DNA of 7,002 bases from JAHHLP01 sp041609895 (GTDB lineage Bacteria; Bacteroidota; Rhodothermia; Rhodothermales; JABDKH01): assembly GCA_041609895.1 (NCBI GenBank), contig JBFIPX010000176.1:1-7002 (forward strand). The letters run 5' to 3'. The translations under genes were made by a program, and so were the position numbers. Within the stretch, counting starts at the first letter, position 1. Each line of letters starts with the position of its first letter. Shown piece after piece: positions 5,588 to 7,002 of this stretch. Below the pieces are notes generated by a model. It was not told where the DNA came from. It was given only the letters and a program-made list of their open reading frames with translations, and made no database searches.

Positions 5588-6328
5588 ATGTACAGTAATA
5601 GAGCGCTATACCGAATTCTCTTAGTCTGTGTTCTACTTGCGGCAGGATGTTCGAGTGAAGAGCCCGCGAAGTCGGATTCGGCTTTGCCTGGCCTGACCGC
5701 CGAGTCCGCCGGAGCGCAGGACAATCCCGCCTCTGAATCTGATGGAATCCAAAGCAGCGCGGACCTGGCCCGCGTACTCATCATTGGTGATAGTATTACG
5801 GCGGGTTACGGTCTTGAGACGGACCAAGCCTTCCCGGCACTGCTACAATCGCGCATCGATTCTGCCGGCTATCGCTACGAAGTCGTAAATGCTGGCTTGA
5901 GCGGCGAGACCACCTCCGGTGGCGCCCGCCGAATTGACTGGTTACTTCGCGGTGGCGCCGACGTGTTGGTCATCGAACTGGGTGGCAACGACGGACTCCG
6001 CGGCATTTCGCCCGAGGTCACCGAAGAAAACCTCCGCACCATCATCCAGGCGATGCGTGAGGAGAACGAAAGCGCAACGATCATCCTCGGCGGGATGCGG
6101 ATGCCGATGAATATGGGATCGTCATATCGAGAAGATTTCGAATCCGTATTCCCGCGCGTTGCCGAGGAAACCGGCGTAATCTTCATACCGCACATTCTCG
6201 AGGGCGTTGGGGGGGTTCCCGAACTCAATCAGCCTGACGGAATCCACCCCACGGCCGAAGGACAGCAGATCATCGCGGACCTGGTATGGGAATACCTTGA
6301 GCCTGTGTTGGAGAGGCGAGCGAGCTGA
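5588..6328 (+). CDS. tesA: GDSL arylesterase/lysophospholipase TesA, predicted lipoprotein
   Basis: A 246-residue SGNH/GDSL hydrolase of the TesA type, which cleaves acyl esters and thioesters in the periplasm. Block I is IIGDSITAGYG with nucleophile Ser69. Block II is VNAGLSGETTSGGARR with oxyanion Gly104. Block III is ELGGND with Asn134, and block V is DGIHPTAEG with Asp217 and His220 completing the triad. Residues 1-20 form a lipoprotein signal peptide: Arg5 and Arg9, a hydrophobic core, then LLAAGC with lipidated Cys21. Residues 22-60 are a Ser/Ala/Glu-rich linker between the lipid anchor and the enzyme fold. ATG 5588 is chosen because it gives this signal peptide; an upstream TTG at 5519 would overlap ybbA and bury the signal. 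Known E. coli TesA has a cleaved Sec signal and is soluble, so the lipid anchor is a difference. The gene diverges from ybbA as in E. coli, which suggests it works with YbbAP. Confidence 0.94.
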   Translation: MYSNRALYRILLVCVLLAAGCSSEEPAKSDSALPGLTAESAGAQDNPASESDGIQSSADLARVLIIGDSITAGYGLETDQAFPALLQSRIDSAGYRYEVVNAGLSGETTSGGARRIDWLLRGGADVLVIELGGNDGLRGISPEVTEENLRTIIQAMREENESATIILGGMRMPMNMGSSYREDFESVFPRVAEETGVIFIPHILEGVGGVPELNQPDGIHPTAEGQQIIADLVWEYLEPVLERRAS

Positions 6329-6447
6329 CCGATCGTGAGAGTGCTGGTTTGACTGAAATCAGCGGGGCGCGACCAATCCGTTGTGACACAGCCACAATGT
6401 GCCCAGGTTTTTCGCGGCGAAAATAGCCGTACGTGTGCGAACGCCGT
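6329..6447. other. Convergent intergenic region with two short hairpins
   Basis: The 119 bases between the ends of tesA and pntB hold an eight-base-pair imperfect hairpin at 6343-6363 (GCTGGTTT pairing with AAATCAGC, one G-U, loop GACTG) and a small symmetrical one at 6409-6423 (TTTTCG, loop CGG, CGAAAA). The first is 15 bases after the tesA stop and lacks a T tract; the second has T and A arms that could act weakly from either side. Neither is a textbook terminator. I see no gene here. Confidence 0.35.
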
Positions 6448-7002
6448 CTACTGCTCCTTCACCTCAGCAACCAGTTTCGTGAGCGACTTCTTGGCATCGC
6501 CAAATAGCATCCTGGTGTTGTCACCGTAGAAAAGCTCGTTGTCGATGCCGGCGTATCCCGGATTCAGGCTGCGTTTCATGACGATGACCGTATTCGCGTG
6601 ATCAACGTTGAGGATAGGCATGCCGTAGATCGGACTTGCCGTGTCGTGACGAGCGGCGGGATTGACGACGTCGTTGGCGCCAATCACGACCGCGACGTCG
6701 GTCGAGTCAAACTCACCGTTTACGTCGTCCATTTCGAAGAGAAGATCGTACGGCACGTTAGCTTCGGCGAGCAACACATTCATGTGACCCGGCATCCTGC
6801 CGGCTACTGGATGGATGGCGTACTTGACCTCCACCCCTTTCTCCTGAAGCAGTTCACCCACTTCACGCACCTGGTGCTGCGCCTGCGCTACGGCCATACC
6901 GTAACCCGGCACGAAGATTACCTTCTGCGCGTACGACAAGAGGATCGCTGCGTCTTCGGGCGACGTTGTGTGGACGTTCTTACCAACAGCGGACGTTGTC
7001 GG
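6448..7002 (-). CDS. pntB: NAD(P) transhydrogenase subunit beta, C-terminal part (5' end outside window)
   Basis: The reading frame is open to the window edge and gives the last 184 residues of PntB, the membrane subunit of proton-translocating transhydrogenase, which transfers hydride between NADH and NADP+ driven by the proton gradient. What is visible is domain III, the NADP(H)-binding Rossmann-like domain that projects into the cytoplasm. Conserved segments, counted from the first visible codon, are SAVGKNVHTTSPEDAA (4-19), the nucleotide loop VPGYGMAVAQAQ (31-42), HPVAGRMPGHMNVLLAEA (64-81), VIGANDVVNPAA (107-118), KRSLNPGYAG (143-152; the Lys-Arg-Ser is expected near the NADP 2'-phosphate) and GDAKK (168-172). 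The C-terminus is complete. A TTG at 6939 is internal, not a start. The gene converges on tesA; the pntA partner would be expected upstream, beyond position 7002. Confidence 0.96.
   Translation of the reverse strand, partial: PTTSAVGKNVHTTSPEDAAILLSYAQKVIFVPGYGMAVAQAQHQVREVGELLQEKGVEVKYAIHPVAGRMPGHMNVLLAEANVPYDLLFEMDDVNGEFDSTDVAVVIGANDVVNPAARHDTASPIYGMPILNVDHANTVIVMKRSLNPGYAGIDNELFYGDNTRMLFGDAKKSLTKLVAEVKEQ

Noticed and set aside
4808..5624. Long plus-strand open frames opposite ybbA (154 and 163 codons)
   Set aside because: They are antisense to intact ABC ATPase motifs, are rich in Arg and Ser as expected for shadows of GC-rich genes, and show no family likeness.
5875..6228. Minus-strand frame of 117 codons inside tesA
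   Set aside because: It is antisense to the GDSL catalytic blocks and is Ser/Arg/Pro-rich without motifs.
6381..6397. TTGTG/CACAA inverted repeat downstream of tesA as a terminator
   Set aside because: The five-base-pair stem with a seven-base loop is weak and no T tract follows it.

Overview
The window looks like chromosomal housekeeping DNA from a moderately GC-rich, Gram-negative bacterium, with dense genes, short gaps and no mobile elements, CRISPR or RNA genes. A double-membrane cell is indicated by a lipoprotein signal peptide on a periplasmic-type esterase and by a YbbAP-type ABC transporter. The DivIVA-domain protein opens with MKLTPLDIKKQ, a form I associate with the Rhodothermia/Balneolia/Salinibacter side of Bacteroidota. 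That placement is an inference from memory of family sequences, not a database result.

Layout. Six genes lie head to tail on the minus strand from 5551 down to 51: ybbA (ABC ATPase), ybbP (FtsX/YbbP-type permease), a CPXCG cysteine-rich mini-protein, yggS (PLP-binding protein), a small PspB-like single-pass membrane protein, and a DivIVA-domain coiled-coil protein. The first four are spaced by 6, 15 and 17 bases and are very likely co-transcribed. An 80-base gap, with a hairpin over the yggS stop codon, then separates the PspB-like/DivIVA pair, which is 37 bases apart. On the plus strand, diverging from ybbA with only 36 bases between start codons, is tesA, a GDSL esterase/lysophospholipase predicted to be a lipoprotein. 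tesA converges across a 119-base gap on the 3' end of pntB (NADP(H)-binding domain of proton-translocating transhydrogenase), whose 5' part lies beyond position 7002.

How the genes fit together. tesA divergent from ybbA-ybbP is the arrangement known from E. coli. It suggests a unit in which an ATP-driven FtsX-fold permease delivers or extracts hydrophobic molecules at the inner membrane and a periplasmic esterase processes them. The downstream half, yggS then a small membrane protein then DivIVA, resembles the Gram-positive cell-division cluster tail (ylmE-sepF-ylmG-ylmH-divIVA), with a PspB-like protein in the middle. The most interesting points are the joining of these two envelope modules in one gene string, the lipid-anchored TesA, and the PspB-like/DivIVA pairing. 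I see no clear evidence of a wholly new system. No stretch over 300 bases lacks a gene.
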